A stretch of 64,000 bases of DNA, from the NCBI GenBank assembly GCA_021234155.1, contig JAJEKV010000051.1, forward strand, positions 6,918,761 to 6,982,760. Direction: 5' to 3'. Source of the DNA: Isoetes taiwanensis (Eukaryota > Streptophyta > Lycopodiopsida > Isoetales > Isoetaceae). The notes below the pieces were generated by a model. It did not search any database, had not been told where the DNA came from, and saw only the letters and a program-made list of their open reading frames with translations. Below, in pieces: positions 53,601-64,000 of the stretch (position 1 is its first letter; each line of letters opens with the position of its first letter). The translations under genes and the position numbers were made by a program.

Positions 53601-53955
53601 GACTATCTTTTGTATATATGAGTAAAATACTCGTACGGTAAGAATACCTATATGGTCGTCACACCATCCCCCTCCTACGACGGTGACGAGTCCTCAGAGC
53701 TGTAGCTGGAGCCGGGGTACTCGAACTTGGCTTATCCGGGTAACGTCGGTGAAACTCCGTAATTTTATTAGGAGCATTAGTTAGATTCTCGGCAGGCTCC
53801 CAGATTCTATCGCTTGATGAGTACATTCTCAATCGACAAAGTAATACGATCGTTGACGCGGAAACTTGGAGTCCAAAATCTCTCGAACCTTAAACTCCTC
53901 ACGATCATCAATTTCCACTAATGGTGGTGGCAGAGGAACGCGATCCGAAAAAGGA

Positions 53956-54246
53956 TTAGCTGTGTAGGGCTTCAATAGCAAACAGCTGGAGGAAGATCAA
54001 TCCGGAATGCCACATCGCTGACCTGGGCTGTGATCCAGTAAGGACCAAGGCGACAATAATCAAGCTTGTTGCCGAGACGTGAGGTAGGGAGGTTCTTACG
54101 AAGAAGCCAGACAAGGTCGCCAACATGAAATACATGAGCTTCCTGCGACGTAAATCGACATAATGTCGATAGCGCTCCTGTGCTCCGAGAAGATGGTGTT
54201 GAAACTGATTGAAGAGCCTAGAGTTTCTCAAGTTGAGACCTGGCAC
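53956..54246 (-). pseudogene. gypsy integrase C-terminal region
   Basis: LLGAQERYRHYVDLRRRK is typical of the distal integrase of Tf1/chromovirus-type elements. It is followed by LARLT-type segments out of frame toward 53700. A chromodomain was not found. Confidence 0.8.
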
Positions 54247-54534
54247 TAAGATTGGCAGAGTTATGCCAGCTATACTAAGGGACCAACGAGGATGCTGGCC
54301 AGAGCTCAGAAGGGACGGAGTCTGGCCAGTGGAAGCATGTGATGACTTATTATAGGCGAACTCAGCTAATGAAAGATAATTGACCCACTTATCCTAATGA
54401 TAATTGATAAAGCACCTCAAATATTGTTTCACAGTCTGATTAGTGCGCTCTGTTTGCCCATTACTTTCTGGATGATGATCGAATATCAGTGGGCGATCAA
54501 TAACTTCAAAAGCCTGGAAGTCCATGAAGTCTGA

Positions 54535-55083
54535 TTACTTCACGAAGGAAAAGATCAATTGTTCCTCACAAGTGATGGTGACATTGCAGAGAATAAAATG
54601 AGTCATCTTAAAGATGCGATCAACAACGACCATAATGGCATCATAACTCCGAGAGAGTGGCAGCTCCGGAATAAAGTCTACAGAAATATTCTGCCAAGGT
54701 CCATTTAGAGCAGGCAGTGGCTGAAGAAGACCATAAGGAAGATCTCTCGAAACCTTTGCTCGAGAGCAGATATCACAGGATCGAATAAACACTTTGACAG
54801 AGCGATGAAACCCCGGCCACCAATACTCTCGACTAATAAGTTCAAGAGTCTTGGCCACTTCAAAATGTCTAGTCATAGGTGAGTCATGACAAGCCTGAAG
54901 AACCTGAAGTCGGAAAGCATCATTGAGAACATATAAAAGTCCATCGCAGAGCAGAAGTCCATCTCGAATCTCAAAATGATCATAGCCCAATCGCATTTGC
55001 CGAGAAGATGATGCATAGTCAAGATGTGAAAATAAATCTTGAGCCAATGGATCAGAAGGTAGGAATACCCAAACAGACTCCAC
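54535..55083 (-). pseudogene. gypsy integrase zinc finger and core
   Basis: CHDSPMTRHFEVAKTLELI and YWWPGFHRSVKVFIRSCDIC show the H2C2 module (the usual His-Gly after 'PMTR' is changed). The core has NISVDFIPELPLS with the first catalytic Asp and VVVDRIFKMTHFI with the second. A frame ends at 54535 before the Glu of the triad; remaining core pieces lie at 54250-54530 out of frame. Confidence 0.92.
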
Positions 55084-55500
55084 AAGGTTGTATCATGAGG
55101 CCTCTCGAACAAAGTGGTGGTTATAAGCTGGAACCGATCAGGTCCTAGGATAATCTGTGATTGCAGATAAAATGTAGGATCCCCCGGCTTAGGCTCAAGG
55201 TAGGAGTGTCGAGACAAGACATCATGCTTCCTTTGGAGAGGTCCAGGACGGTACTTGATCACCAAATCAATGTTGGATAATACTTGAGCATGCCACTGGG
55301 CCGGGCGATGGTTGAGCACTCGAGCAGACTGAAAGTATTCTAAATTTTGATGATCCGTATAAACTGTGACCTTATGAGGAGATTCTTCAGAAAATGTCTC
55401 TACTCTTCGAGACAATCAACTACAGTTAACAACTCCTTGTCATAGATTGGATAGTTGATTTTGGCAGCTTGGATTTTTGCGAGTGATAGGCGATTGAATG
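54873..55500 (-). pseudogene. gypsy RNase H and start of integrase linker
   Basis: A frame running down from about 55500 has KINYPIYDKELLTVV, then after a stop VTVYTDHQNLEYFQSARVLN (RNase H, TDH motif), RPAQWHAQVLSN and IKYRPGPLQRKHDVLSRH. These are the standard gypsy RNase H blocks. The frame changes near 54950 into the integrase frame. Confidence 0.92.
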
Positions 55501-55530
55501 TAGTCTCTAGTTCACCAAAACTAGAGGAAG

Positions 55531-56570
55531 ATCCAAAATACAAGACAATTAATGGCAGTTCTCCACCCAACCGGGCCAATCAGTGTTAAGATCTGGCAGA
55601 TTTAACATCAAGCAGAAGGCAATGGCAAATCATCAGCAAGGGTCAGGATTATTGGCAAAAGAACTCGATTGGCTTAAAGGACGGAGTTGGTCGATGGCAG
55701 ATCCATTTGTAGCAGCTTGTTGGAGATGATCGGAAAACTGAATTGAGGTCGTTGGTGCAGACCCCTTGAAGATTCGATGCAGCCTATTTATGTCAGAAGC
55801 TTACCCCTCTTCAAAAAGTGTGTGGCCCTTTTCCAATTACAGCTCTATCTATTTTTGTCAAAGCCTTATATTTCTTTACCATTAAATAATATCTTATAAG
55901 ATATTATTTAACTACTACTACTAATATAAGATGTCTTTGCCAATTTAACTGCCTTGCCTTGCCATTAAATCACTAGTCTTACATGCCCATGCTAGTCTGC
56001 CAAGACTAACGTTCAAGGCCACTCCCCCGAGCTACCATACCCATAACAATTTCTCCCTTTCTGGAGGCAACTGTCCTCAGTTGTGTCCATAAACGATTAA
56101 GCACTATCTTAATTTGTGTAATTGAGCACCAACTCAATATGTTTTTAGGTTCAAATTTAAGTTAATGATCTCACAAATAGCACCAACTATTCATGACGGT
56201 CATATTCGTTGAGGCTAAGGAGTTAGGGTAAGGTATGACAAGTTTTAAATTACCCTACGGGGATGTAAAATAATTGTCAAGGTCTAAGATTATACTAATT
56301 TAATTAAACTTCTAATTACAAGGATTGGGTTAAGTTTATACGAATTTTGGGTTTCATTGAGGCACCAACCTCCACCAGTAGCACCAACTACCTGCTTGCA
56401 ATTTGTTTAAACACCAGTCTAAAATCGCCAAATTCATCCATTAATATTAAACAATATGGCACCAACCATAGTTTTGTACTTTATTAATGGTATGAATAAT
56501 CATCATGAGAAAACATAACAATTAAAGATATAAAATATCTAAGTTCTAGACTGAATCCTTAATCACTCTG
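55531..56570. other. no gene seen between gypsy pol and gag remnants
   Basis: Low-complexity AT-rich DNA. ATATCTTATAAGATAT near 55888-55903 is a 16-bp palindrome. No RT motif is present. Confidence 0.5.
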
Positions 56571-57712
56571 CTATTTACCAGACAAATAGTAATCGATCTT
56601 TAGATTGCTCTTCTCTTCTTCCATATGCACTATATGAGCTGCTTTCTTCTCCGCTTTTAATTTCTCAGCTTCATATAGTTTTGTTTCTGATTCCTCTATA
56701 TGCACATTATACATTTTACCCTCAATGCTTTTTCTTGGTTGCAGAGGATATTCAGACCTTGTAACAACCTTATTCTTAAGACAATACCTCTTATAGTGAT
56801 TTCCACCACAATGGAAACATTGTATATCACTGGACTTAACCATGCTTCCTTTCTTTTGCTCAAATGCATTCTCGAAAGATTCCGCATCTACCTCCTTTCT
56901 CTTTTTCCGTTTCCCCGCGTTCTCATCATCTGGGTGTATGGCTGCCATGCATAACTTCTTTTTGCTTTCGGATTAATCTTTAACGCGGCAGAAGATGCAT
57001 AAGTTATGGCATCTCTTAAGTCTTTGAGCTTTGAGTAACTAACTTCGCTGGAGATCTCCATGCATAATCCATTGATGTAGTTCCTCGTCAATTCTTGAGC
57101 GTCCATGTTATTCATCTGTGCAGCCAAGTGACTGAATTTCATAGTGAAATCATTCATAGTCTCCTTCTCTGTTTGTTGAATATGATCCTATTCTCTTTGG
57201 ATTACTTGGTAATAATCTGGAGGCAGGTATTGCACTTTAAACTCCTTCCTGAAATTTTCCCAATTACTTATTATTGGATCTAGACGCTTTCTTCCCTCCC
57301 TGCCACCATAGCTGCACAGTTCCTTTCAAATATATATCCATGGCACCTAGCTTTTCTTCCTCCATTGCTTCAACTCGCTTTAAGAACGAATTCCAAGTGC
57401 TCATAAATCCAATAGCATGTGTGGGCTTAGCAGAATATCTACAGAAGGAAGACATGTCAGACTTTCCCAACCATTTGCACTTATTCTTTTTACTGCGAAG
57501 AGTTTCTTTCTCACTTGGAAGAGGCGGATTTATGGAGCAGGATCAGAAGGTAATGGAGATGATATTGCAGCTTGTACAGATTCTGGATTTGGAAAGGAAT
57601 TATTAGGAGCTACAGAAGTTCTCATATTATGCAACAATTCCTCATTTACATAACCTAGTGCAATTGCCAGATGCTCTAATTTCCTGATTGCCTCTTCTTG
57701 AGATTCAGGCAT
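56571..57712 (-). pseudogene. retroelement gag with one CCHC zinc knuckle
   Basis: Several minus frames in order: 57530-57712, 57264-57470 (with WNSFLKRVEAMEEEKLGAMD and LKGTVQLWWQGG, a gypsy Gag core), 56888-57157 (FTMKFSHLAAQMNNMDAQEL, NYINGLCMEI), and 56571-56948 with CFHCGGNHYKRYC, a CCHC knuckle of altered spacing. This is a Ty3/gypsy-type Gag. Frameshifts separate every block. It may be the gag of the element at 53640 after deletion of protease and RT, or of a separate copy. Confidence 0.8.
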
Positions 57713-57799
57713 AGAACACTACAAGAGAATAAATAATCTAAGCCACTAGTTTCATCATTTATTTGCTTAAAATCGCACTTTCAATTTTTTTATTTTCAT

Positions 57800-58330
57800 A
57801 CAATAAGTGACGGTAGCTGTTGATGAAATCACGTCATCTATATCGTCACTTGTAGCATCACCAATAACAACAGTTGTTGTATCATATTTTATAGCATTGT
57901 AGTGGCATAATAGTATCATTTGTAGCATCATCTATAGATGCAGTTGTAATATCATGCATTTGTCCTTATGGTGCTATAATAGTGTTAGCTATAGAATCAC
58001 ATGTATTGCTATAATTAAACCATTCATAATGTCAGCACGAGCGCTATAATAGTGTCAGCTATAGCATCACCTGTATTGCTATAATTAAACTCATAATATC
58101 AACACGAACATCGTCCTTTATATTGTCCTTTTTAATGTGATTAGTATCAAATATACCATCATTGACAATGCCACATCTAACATGATTAGTATCAAATTAG
58201 CATCATTGACAATGCCACGTATAATATTAAATATAGCATCATTTCTAACATGACTAGTATCAAATTTAGCATCATTGACAATGCCACATATAATTTTGCT
58301 TTCAAGCAACCGCAATGTGTTTTGCCCTTT
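57800..58330. repeat. minisatellite region
   Basis: Two families: a unit of about 62 bp with GCTATAATAGTGT(T/C)AGCTATAG (57960-58095), and a unit of 55-70 bp with AGTATCAAAT...CATCATTGACAATGCCAC (three copies, 58136-58290). Confidence 0.85.
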
Positions 58331-58477
58331 ATTCCCATGCCGACTGTGCAAGCTCTAGTTTCCTTCGTGTTCAGAACAAATCTGCAACAAAATAGGGAAC
58401 TCAAATGAAAGGGTCCAAAAACCTTCATCAATTTTGCTTTCGAGCAACCTCAATGTGTTTTGCCCTCAATTTTGCTT

Positions 58478-58562
58478 TCAAGCAACCTCAATGGTATAAT
58501 GCGGGATGCACGATGCGGGTTGCGGGATGCGGGATGTGGGATGCGCGATGCGGGTTGCGTTT
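58478..58562. repeat. GC-rich microsatellite-like tandem
   Basis: Seven- to eight-base units of the GCGGGATG type between two copies of AATTTTGCTTTC-AGCAACCTCAATG on its left side. Confidence 0.8.
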
Positions 58563-58716
58563 ATCAGGTAAATATCGGAACCATAATAGTAGAATAGCAT
58601 ATTGGTTGGTAAAGGACGTAAAATTGCCAATCGGGGGCAGTCTGAGGGCAGACATTACACGACCAAGAATTTCAAGAAATGCTTGTTAATTCTTAAACTT
58701 ATTCTTAGTTAATCCC

Positions 58717-59285
58717 ATGCTCACGAGGGGCCCACACCACTACCTGCGCACCCATCTACCCATGAAAAAGCGCAGGGTGATTGCTTCCATTCGCACAGGT
58801 GCACACCACCTCCGCATTGAGACAGGGAGATGGATTCGGGAGCCGCGTGAGGACAGAGTCTGTCAGTGTTGTCAACAGGGCGCCATTGAGGATGAAAGTC
58901 ACGCCCTCCAGGCCTGTCCGGCGTACGAGCATATCCGGGCTCGGTATGCTCGGTTAGTTGTGCCCCATCAGGCCTTGCATGAGCTACTGAGCACGGCCTC
59001 TGTAGGCTTGTTGGGATCGTACCTCCGGGAGGTAATGGATACGCGAACTCAGTTATGCCCCCCTGTCCGACATTAACCTCAGCTGTATTTGTGATTATGT
59101 ATATAACTATGCAGTATGTCAGCATCCTTATTGCTACTAAGGTTTTTCCCCCGAAAACCCTTCGGGGCGGGGGTTTTTTAATCCTGGTAGTAATACGCCT
59201 GCTGCTCTCTCTTTGTACTTGGGTCCCATAGGCCAGTTGGTCTCCGTGGACGATAAAATCATATTCTATTCTATTCTATTCTTTG
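58717..59285 (+). mobile_element. 5'-truncated LINE tail ending in (ATTCT)n
   Basis: 119 codons (58717-59076) match the C-terminal end of the LINE at 10009-10470: HHYLRTHLPMKKRRVIASIR, RIETGRW, CQCCQQGAIEDESHALQAC. The 3' UTR holds a hairpin (AAACCCTTCGGGGCGGGGGT near 59155) and ends CTCCGTGGACGATAAAATCA followed by ATTCT repeats (59263-59282). Earlier coding is absent, typical of LINE truncation. No target duplication was found. Confidence 0.88.
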
Positions 59286-59798
59286 AGTTACCGCTCCCTT
59301 TGGGTAAACGGAACGGAAGGAACATTCGTTACTATAATATGCAACCTCATAGCAGCGATTAGAAGATAATAATGTATAATAAATCAGACATAAACTATTT
59401 TGTATCTAAATCCGGGAGCACTGGGTCATAGACGGAATGCAACCACTACGATAGCACAGAAAAGAAGACACAATTCAATGGTGTCAAGCAACCAGGGGGA
59501 GATAAGCAGTTCACACCATCCAGGCTTCTTGTCTGAGATTTGAAATTTGAAATTAATAACCGTTTAACAAATAATAGTAGGAAAATATGTGTAGCTAATC
59601 CTAAATTCTAATTCTAATTTTAAATTTTCACTGGATTCCGTACTAATATAGTCGTAGGGGAGTGGCTCGAATAAGATAAGATAAGATAATATCAAATATA
59701 TGGGCATAGCATTGCATGGAATCCTAATGACGTGCCACACATTCGATGGATGGGGGAGCCGTTAACAATGATTAGCTGCGGGAGTGGAAAACCAGAGT

Positions 59799-60584
59799 AT
59801 GATTGTCAGAAAGGTTTATAGGGCGCAGTACGATGCTTCTTACACACACATACGAAAAACTAGAAAAAAGATAGGACAAGATAAGACAAGACTAGTAATG
59901 AATAGCGACGGGCGGATAAGAGCGGGAACAAGGAAGCGAAACCCTAAAAGTTATCAGACAATAAGAGAGGATGAAGACGAGGAAGAACTCCATCTCAAGA
60001 ATTTGACAGATCCGGCAGCAATTCTTTTACAGTCCAAGCAACTAGCTCGCCCAAAGGGCGCCGAAAAAGATATGGATAGAGGCAAGAGAATCGTCAAATC
60101 ACAACCGGCCGATGAAGCAGTAACAAGGAAGCGGTTGAGATTTGGAATTCCTAGAAACCTTACAGTTCCATGGAATCCAGAGCTTGAAGAGGCAGACCCA
60201 TGGTGCATCTGTGAGCAGGATTGTTTGTGTTTGGAAAGGGGACTTTCGTCGTGCATCAACCGCGGTAGGGTTCACTGTCTTTTCTGTGATAGAATCCATC
60301 ATTCCCAATCGATGAAAGATGCAGGTTACAGTCTCCGTTTGCTGGAAGTCATGGGAGTTATGGCTGACAAGAACGATACAGTACGGAAGCAGGACAGGGA
60401 AAGAGTGATGGAGTGCTTCAGTTGGCTGCAAATGAACGCGACAATTCAGAAGTCGACATGCTATCAACATGAGCTATTGGTCGGAGATCTTGGAAACGTT
60501 TGTGTATTTTGCTGTGAAAAAATCCAACAGAATATATTTGCAAAGTCTTCATGGCGAGAAATGTCGAGAAGAAAAAGAAGATAG
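59799..60584 (+). CDS. cysteine-rich protein of unknown function, 261 residues
   Basis: Start taken at the first ATG (59799); the frame is open a few codons further upstream. A basic N-terminal third (RKTRKKIGQDKTR, GTRKRNPK) is followed by an acidic patch (REDEDEEEL). A Cys/His cluster at residues 136-168 has the pattern C-x-C-x3-C-x-C, then further Cys and an HCLFCDRIHH segment. A second CVFCC lies near the C-terminus, which ends in SRRKRR. This suggests a zinc-binding nucleic-acid protein. It lies between two LINE segments and could be a LINE-associated ORF or a host gene. No family is recognised. Confidence 0.5.
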   Translation: MIVRKVYRAQYDASYTHIRKTRKKIGQDKTRLVMNSDGRIRAGTRKRNPKSYQTIREDEDEEELHLKNLTDPAAILLQSKQLARPKGAEKDMDRGKRIVKSQPADEAVTRKRLRFGIPRNLTVPWNPELEEADPWCICEQDCLCLERGLSSCINRGRVHCLFCDRIHHSQSMKDAGYSLRLLEVMGVMADKNDTVRKQDRERVMECFSWLQMNATIQKSTCYQHELLVGDLGNVCVFCCEKIQQNIFAKSSWREMSRRKRR

Positions 60585-60615
60585 GGGAATCATCTACAGG
60601 TAAGAAGTCGGAAAA

Positions 60616-60819
60616 ATGAACAGACCAAGGATAGACCAACGGGAAGAAGCCGAGCAGGCGACCCGAAGAAATTTTGTGTTTGCCATGTGTTTATTTTTGT
60701 GTTTATTTTTTGTTTCTTTCTTTTTTATGTTTGCCAATCCTTTGCTCCATGCTACTCTTCTGAATCAGCCCCTCGGCGAATCGTCCAAGATATGTATTTT
60801 GCATGTGCCAAAAATCTGA
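60616..60819 (+). CDS. possible small single-pass membrane protein
   Basis: 67 codons from an ATG, with a charged start (RPRIDQREEAEQATRR) and one clear hydrophobic segment of about 20 residues, rich in Phe, Leu and Cys. Short, no homologue recognised. It may be chance. Confidence 0.25.
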   Translation: MNRPRIDQREEAEQATRRNFVFAMCLFLCLFFVSFFFMFANPLLHATLLNQPLGESSKICILHVPKI

Positions 60820-61390
60820 GATTTATAAAAATGAATATTGCCTTCAGAAAGGAGTGTGAATACATCTCCCGAATTGAAGAATGTACGTTTGGGATGTGAA
60901 CACGAATTATTTTTGCTAGTAAGATCTTCTGATAGAATGAGAAGGTGTAGTTACACTGTATAATGCGTCACGGAAATAGATAGGCAAGTAGAAAATGTCA
61001 CCCTTAGCAAAGTCCTCAAAGATAAAGGTAAGACTCTTATAACGTGGGAGGAATACAAACTATATTGTGAATAACAGGGAGTAAAATGACATGAATCCAA
61101 CGGGAGGCGACCACAAGGTGGGAAACAGAAATAACATCGACAAGGAGAGCCATATAACCCAGGTCAACAACAGGAGGCCTAGCCAGATATTAAGAGCAAT
61201 GACAAACACGGGTGGGATACAGAACAACAAAAACAAGAGTAAAGGACCCACGGCAACGAGAGACTTATATTTTGCATCTATATCCTATATCCTATGATAG
61301 ATGGAGAAGAACCCGACATAAAGCACGATATATACACCCAAAGAATGAGCAGATTTTGTACACCAGATGAGTAAAAGGGGGAGGAGCAAG

Positions 61391-61990
61391 TTACGGGATA
61401 GAGAGGCCTGGCCTCCGCCGTACACCAGGATAGCGAGGGCCAGACCCACCAACTGGTATCCCGGACCACCATAAACTCTAGGGGTACAGTGGACATGATC
61501 CACATCAGCATGGTTGACACATCAACAAGAAGACCACACCACGCTACGGACAGGGGATTAAATCTCCAAGTAAGGAGCAGATGATATCTTCCACATCGAG
61601 CAAGAGGCGGACGGAGTAAGATACGGGACAGAGAGGTCCAGCCTCCGCCGTACACTATGATAGCGAGGGCTAGACCCACCAACTGGTATCCCGAACCACC
61701 ATAAGCTTGAACTCTCGTGGCCTAGCAGACATGATCCACAGCAATATGATTGACACGTCAGCAAGGAGGCCACATCATGTTATGGACAGAGAATTAAAAC
61801 TCCAAGTAAGGAGCCAATAATATCTTCATATCGAGTAAAAGGCGGATGGAGTAAGATAGGGAACAGAGAGGCCCAGCCTCTGTCGTACACCAGGATAGCG
61901 AGGGCTAGACTCACCAACTGGTATCCCGGACCACCATAAACTTGACCCCGCTATTCGGCTCACTGCATTTGGCTCACTGTATAGTATACG
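61391..61990 (+). repeat. tandem 5' monomers of 230-235 bp
   Basis: Three units start at 61391, 61621 and 61856 (ACGGGAYAGAGAGG-like start). They share CCTCCGCCGTACAC, ATAGCGAGGGC, CCAACTGGTATCCCG, GACATGATCCACA and TCCAAGTAAGGAGC. The third is cut short. A partial unit precedes the first. Confidence 0.92.
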
Positions 61991-62338
61991 TAAGATGCAT
62001 CGGCATGATTAGAGAGTCGGCAGAAAAGATACAACACAATCAGATCAAAAGGTGAGTGCGCCAACCAACAGAATCAGCGGATTGGCGACCCCAAATTCCC
62101 TCATTATCAGAACAGACGGGAGACAATAAAGACCAGAATTACGGGCACTGCGAAAATAGCAATTTGAATAATACAGAGAAGTGGGCAGAATATTAATTAT
62201 GGGATTTTCAAAACAGGTACCGTTATGATAACAAATAAAACCCTGGGAAATGAAGCGGCTTTGATACCAGAGTAGAATCCTTAGCTCTATAGCCGCAGCC
62301 GGAAGAAAGTCACTGCTACACATCACACCCAAGGCACA

Positions 62339-63110
62339 ATGACAGACCACACAGCCAACAGCCAACAGAAGAAAGGGGATACGACAAAGACACCAGTGAG
62401 CCAGCAAGATTTCAGGGATTTCTTGGCCCAAATGAACAAGCAGCTAGAGACCAGAATCCCAAGCATAGAGGCACTCAATACATTGGCGAAAACAGCCAAC
62501 CGCAACAAGATAGCCATATCCAGCATGGATGTCATAATACAAGGGGTCGAGAGGACGAGCGAAAAGATGCAACGGAGGATAGACGAAATCGAGGAAGAAA
62601 AAGCCAAGCTCATGCAGAGGTTGGTTGACCTAGAAAAGGTGAATGTTGAGTTAGATGCATGGGAATCTTTTGATAAAATAAAACTGCACATCATGGAATT
62701 TGAGGAACAAAATAGGATTAAACATGATGTTAGGCTGATAGGAGTGGCAGAGAAACCTAATGAAGATACATATCGAGTTACTGCAGAGGTACTGGAAATA
62801 GTTTTCAAGGAGCATCGAAGCATAATCGCCAAGGCAATACGCTCGGGTCAATGGAGGGGACGAGCAAGACACATAAATCTGACGCTCAGGGATATGGCAG
62901 CCAAGGAGCGAATACTGCACATGGGATCCAGATTGAGAAATGGAATCAAGGTGTAGGAAGCACTAACAGTCATGCAGCGGCAGGGGCTGCACAGAGAACT
63001 GGCCAAGGCCATGGAACTGAATCAAGCAGGGATACAAGCAGGAGTCAGGCATGGGAAAGTGTATCTGCACAAGCAGATCAGGGACCAACTAATCCTGGGA
63101 CATAACTAGA
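62339..63110 (+). pseudogene. L1/Tx1-like LINE ORF1
   Basis: From ATG 62339 the protein has a coiled coil at about residues 60-130 (TSEKMQRRIDEIEEEKAKL), a short linker (EFEEQNRIKHDVRLIGVAEK), and an RRM-like/C-terminal domain (EIVFKEHRS, RQWRGRARHINLTLRDMAAK). TAG at 62954-62956 stops it at 205 residues, but the same frame continues with matching character (LTVMQRQGLHRELAKAMELN, VRHGKVYLHKQ) to a TAG at 63108-63110. The stop is therefore secondary. ORF1 coats LINE RNA and assists its reverse transcription in animal L1. Confidence 0.75.
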
Positions 63111-63371
63111 ACGCAGGGAGACTGGAAGCCATAAAACACCCCACCGATGACAACACAGGGGTTGGATGGAGTGGGCCCAGTAGAGATGACTCCGCAAAGG
63201 ACCACAGCCAGTGCAACGTAAGGGAGAAGAGGAAACCGGGGGGGGGAGGAGCATGTACATCGAGACGGGAAAATGGGCCCAGTCTCAACATCAAAAAACA
63301 GGGGACGACCCAGGAGGATAAAATGGGTCAGAACAAATAGATAATCTAAAGGAACAGCCCAGAGGGAAGAG

Positions 63372-64000
63372 ACGCTGACCATTTGGTACTGGAACTGCAT
63401 AGGGTATCCGTGTGATGATGAGGAAAGACTCGAGGAGGCTCATAACTACGACATAATATGCCTGGTGGAAACATGAGAGCACAATGTAAAGAGACTACCG
63501 GAGGAGGAAGGATATAGGTTATTCACGTGCTGGAAAGACAAGGATTTTAAGATAGAAGAGGGAGTGCAGGATTAGCATGCTATGTAAGAGAAAGTATAGC
63601 CAATAGTGTATGTATTTTACATTTGGATATCAATAAAAGATACATGGTACTAGGCATTCAATTGCAAAATAAAAATGGTTAACCCTTATTGTAGCATACT
63701 ACCCACCAAACAGTGACAGACTGGAATCAATGGATCTAGGGGAAAGTATGATGAAATGGAAAGATCAGGGACCTATGATACTGATGGGGGGCCTGAATGC
63801 CAGAACAGGACAGGAACAAGCATAGATCATGAATATGGACGAGAACACAAGCATGGAAAAGAAATACGGAAGACAGGGCAGAAGTCAATGCTAAAGGGGA
63901 ACTATTAATAGAAGTATGTATAGCAACAGGAGTAATTATAGCCAACGGGGCACAGAAGTGGCAAGGATCAGGGGAATTTACGAGCCAGAATGCACACGGG
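63372..64000 (+). pseudogene. LINE ORF2 endonuclease, N-terminal part
   Basis: Starts near 63372 with TIWYWNCIGYP, then NYDIICLVET and a TGA where a Glu-Arg/Trp segment is usual. Next comes IVAYYPPNSDR at about 63690 (frame change) and GPMILMGGLNAR at about 63770-63805 in place of the usual GDFNAR (the catalytic Asp position reads Gly). This fits an apurinic-type LINE endonuclease. The window ends before RT. Stops and the changed catalytic site make it inactive. Confidence 0.75.

Larger units (their letters stand above)
53640..55530 (-). mobile_element. Ty3/gypsy (chromovirus-like) pol remnant
   Basis: The minus strand reads RNase H, then the H2C2 zinc finger and integrase core, then the integrase C-terminal part. 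RT is missing immediately upstream (55530-55800 is not RT-like), so an internal deletion is likely. Domain order RNase H then IN is gypsy-type. LTRs were not identified. Confidence 0.88.
61160..64000 (+). mobile_element. LINE with tandem 5' monomers, L1/Tx1-like ORF1 and start of ORF2 (cut by window end)
   Basis: The order is 5' tandem repeats (61391-61990), ORF1 (62339-63110, one internal stop) and an endonuclease start (about 63375 on). ORF1 resembles the coiled-coil plus RRM-like ORF1 of animal L1 and Tx1 elements rather than the zinc-knuckle ORF1 usual in plant L1. The left edge is approximate. Internal stops show this copy is inactive. Confidence 0.75.

Overview
The window looks like nuclear DNA of a land plant with a repeat-rich genome, possibly a fern or another seed-free plant (inference). 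Supporting signs are plant-type Ty1/copia and L1 elements, a three-exon gene for ribosomal protein eL39 with a telo-box upstream, and an SDR gene of the plant TIC32-like type. No bacterial operon structure is present. Only about 1.6 kb (48461-50016) looks like ordinary host genes. Most of the rest is nested mobile DNA.

Positions 1-30200 form one Ty1/copia retrotransposon cut twice by younger insertions. Its gag, integrase and the first part of reverse transcriptase lie at 1-2772, a middle piece at 24623-24942, and RNase H, polypurine tract and 3' LTR from 28810 on. The first insertion (2773-24622) has the architecture of a Helentron (Helitron2): T-T target with no target duplication, an end hairpin, and subterminal inverted repeats. 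It is two elements head to tail. The larger one carries an L1 LINE (5009-14930, 14-bp target duplication), which itself carries a second LINE (about 9813-14640). It also carries a 2.25-kb segment (20601-22850) that is a circularly permuted copy of 16405-18683. The second copia insertion (24943-28809) is a 3.9-kb inverted-repeat element. It holds a captured WAK-like receptor exon and ten copies of an 18-bp palindrome.

Positions 30200-39480 hold a minus-strand gene region (30410-35618) with an FCP1/NIF-phosphatase-like protein and several unrecognised exon-like blocks. A second palindrome family is scattered through its introns and flanks and again at 38.2-39.4 kb. A 5'-truncated L1 copy (35670-37131) with a 15-bp target duplication splits the area. 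Positions 40340-43576 hold a decayed element with DUF8039-like and DUF7869-like coding. Positions 43577-48460 are mostly non-coding.

At 48461-50016 the eL39 gene (minus) and the intronless SDR gene (plus) are divergent with a 271-bp shared spacer. Positions 50017-59780 hold tandem duplications, tRNA-like SINE candidates, a decayed Ty3/gypsy element, minisatellites and a 5'-truncated LINE tail. Positions 59799-60584 hold an unrecognised cysteine-rich ORF. From about 61.3 kb to the end lies the 5' part of another LINE, with tandem 5' monomers, an animal-L1-like ORF1 and the start of an endonuclease.
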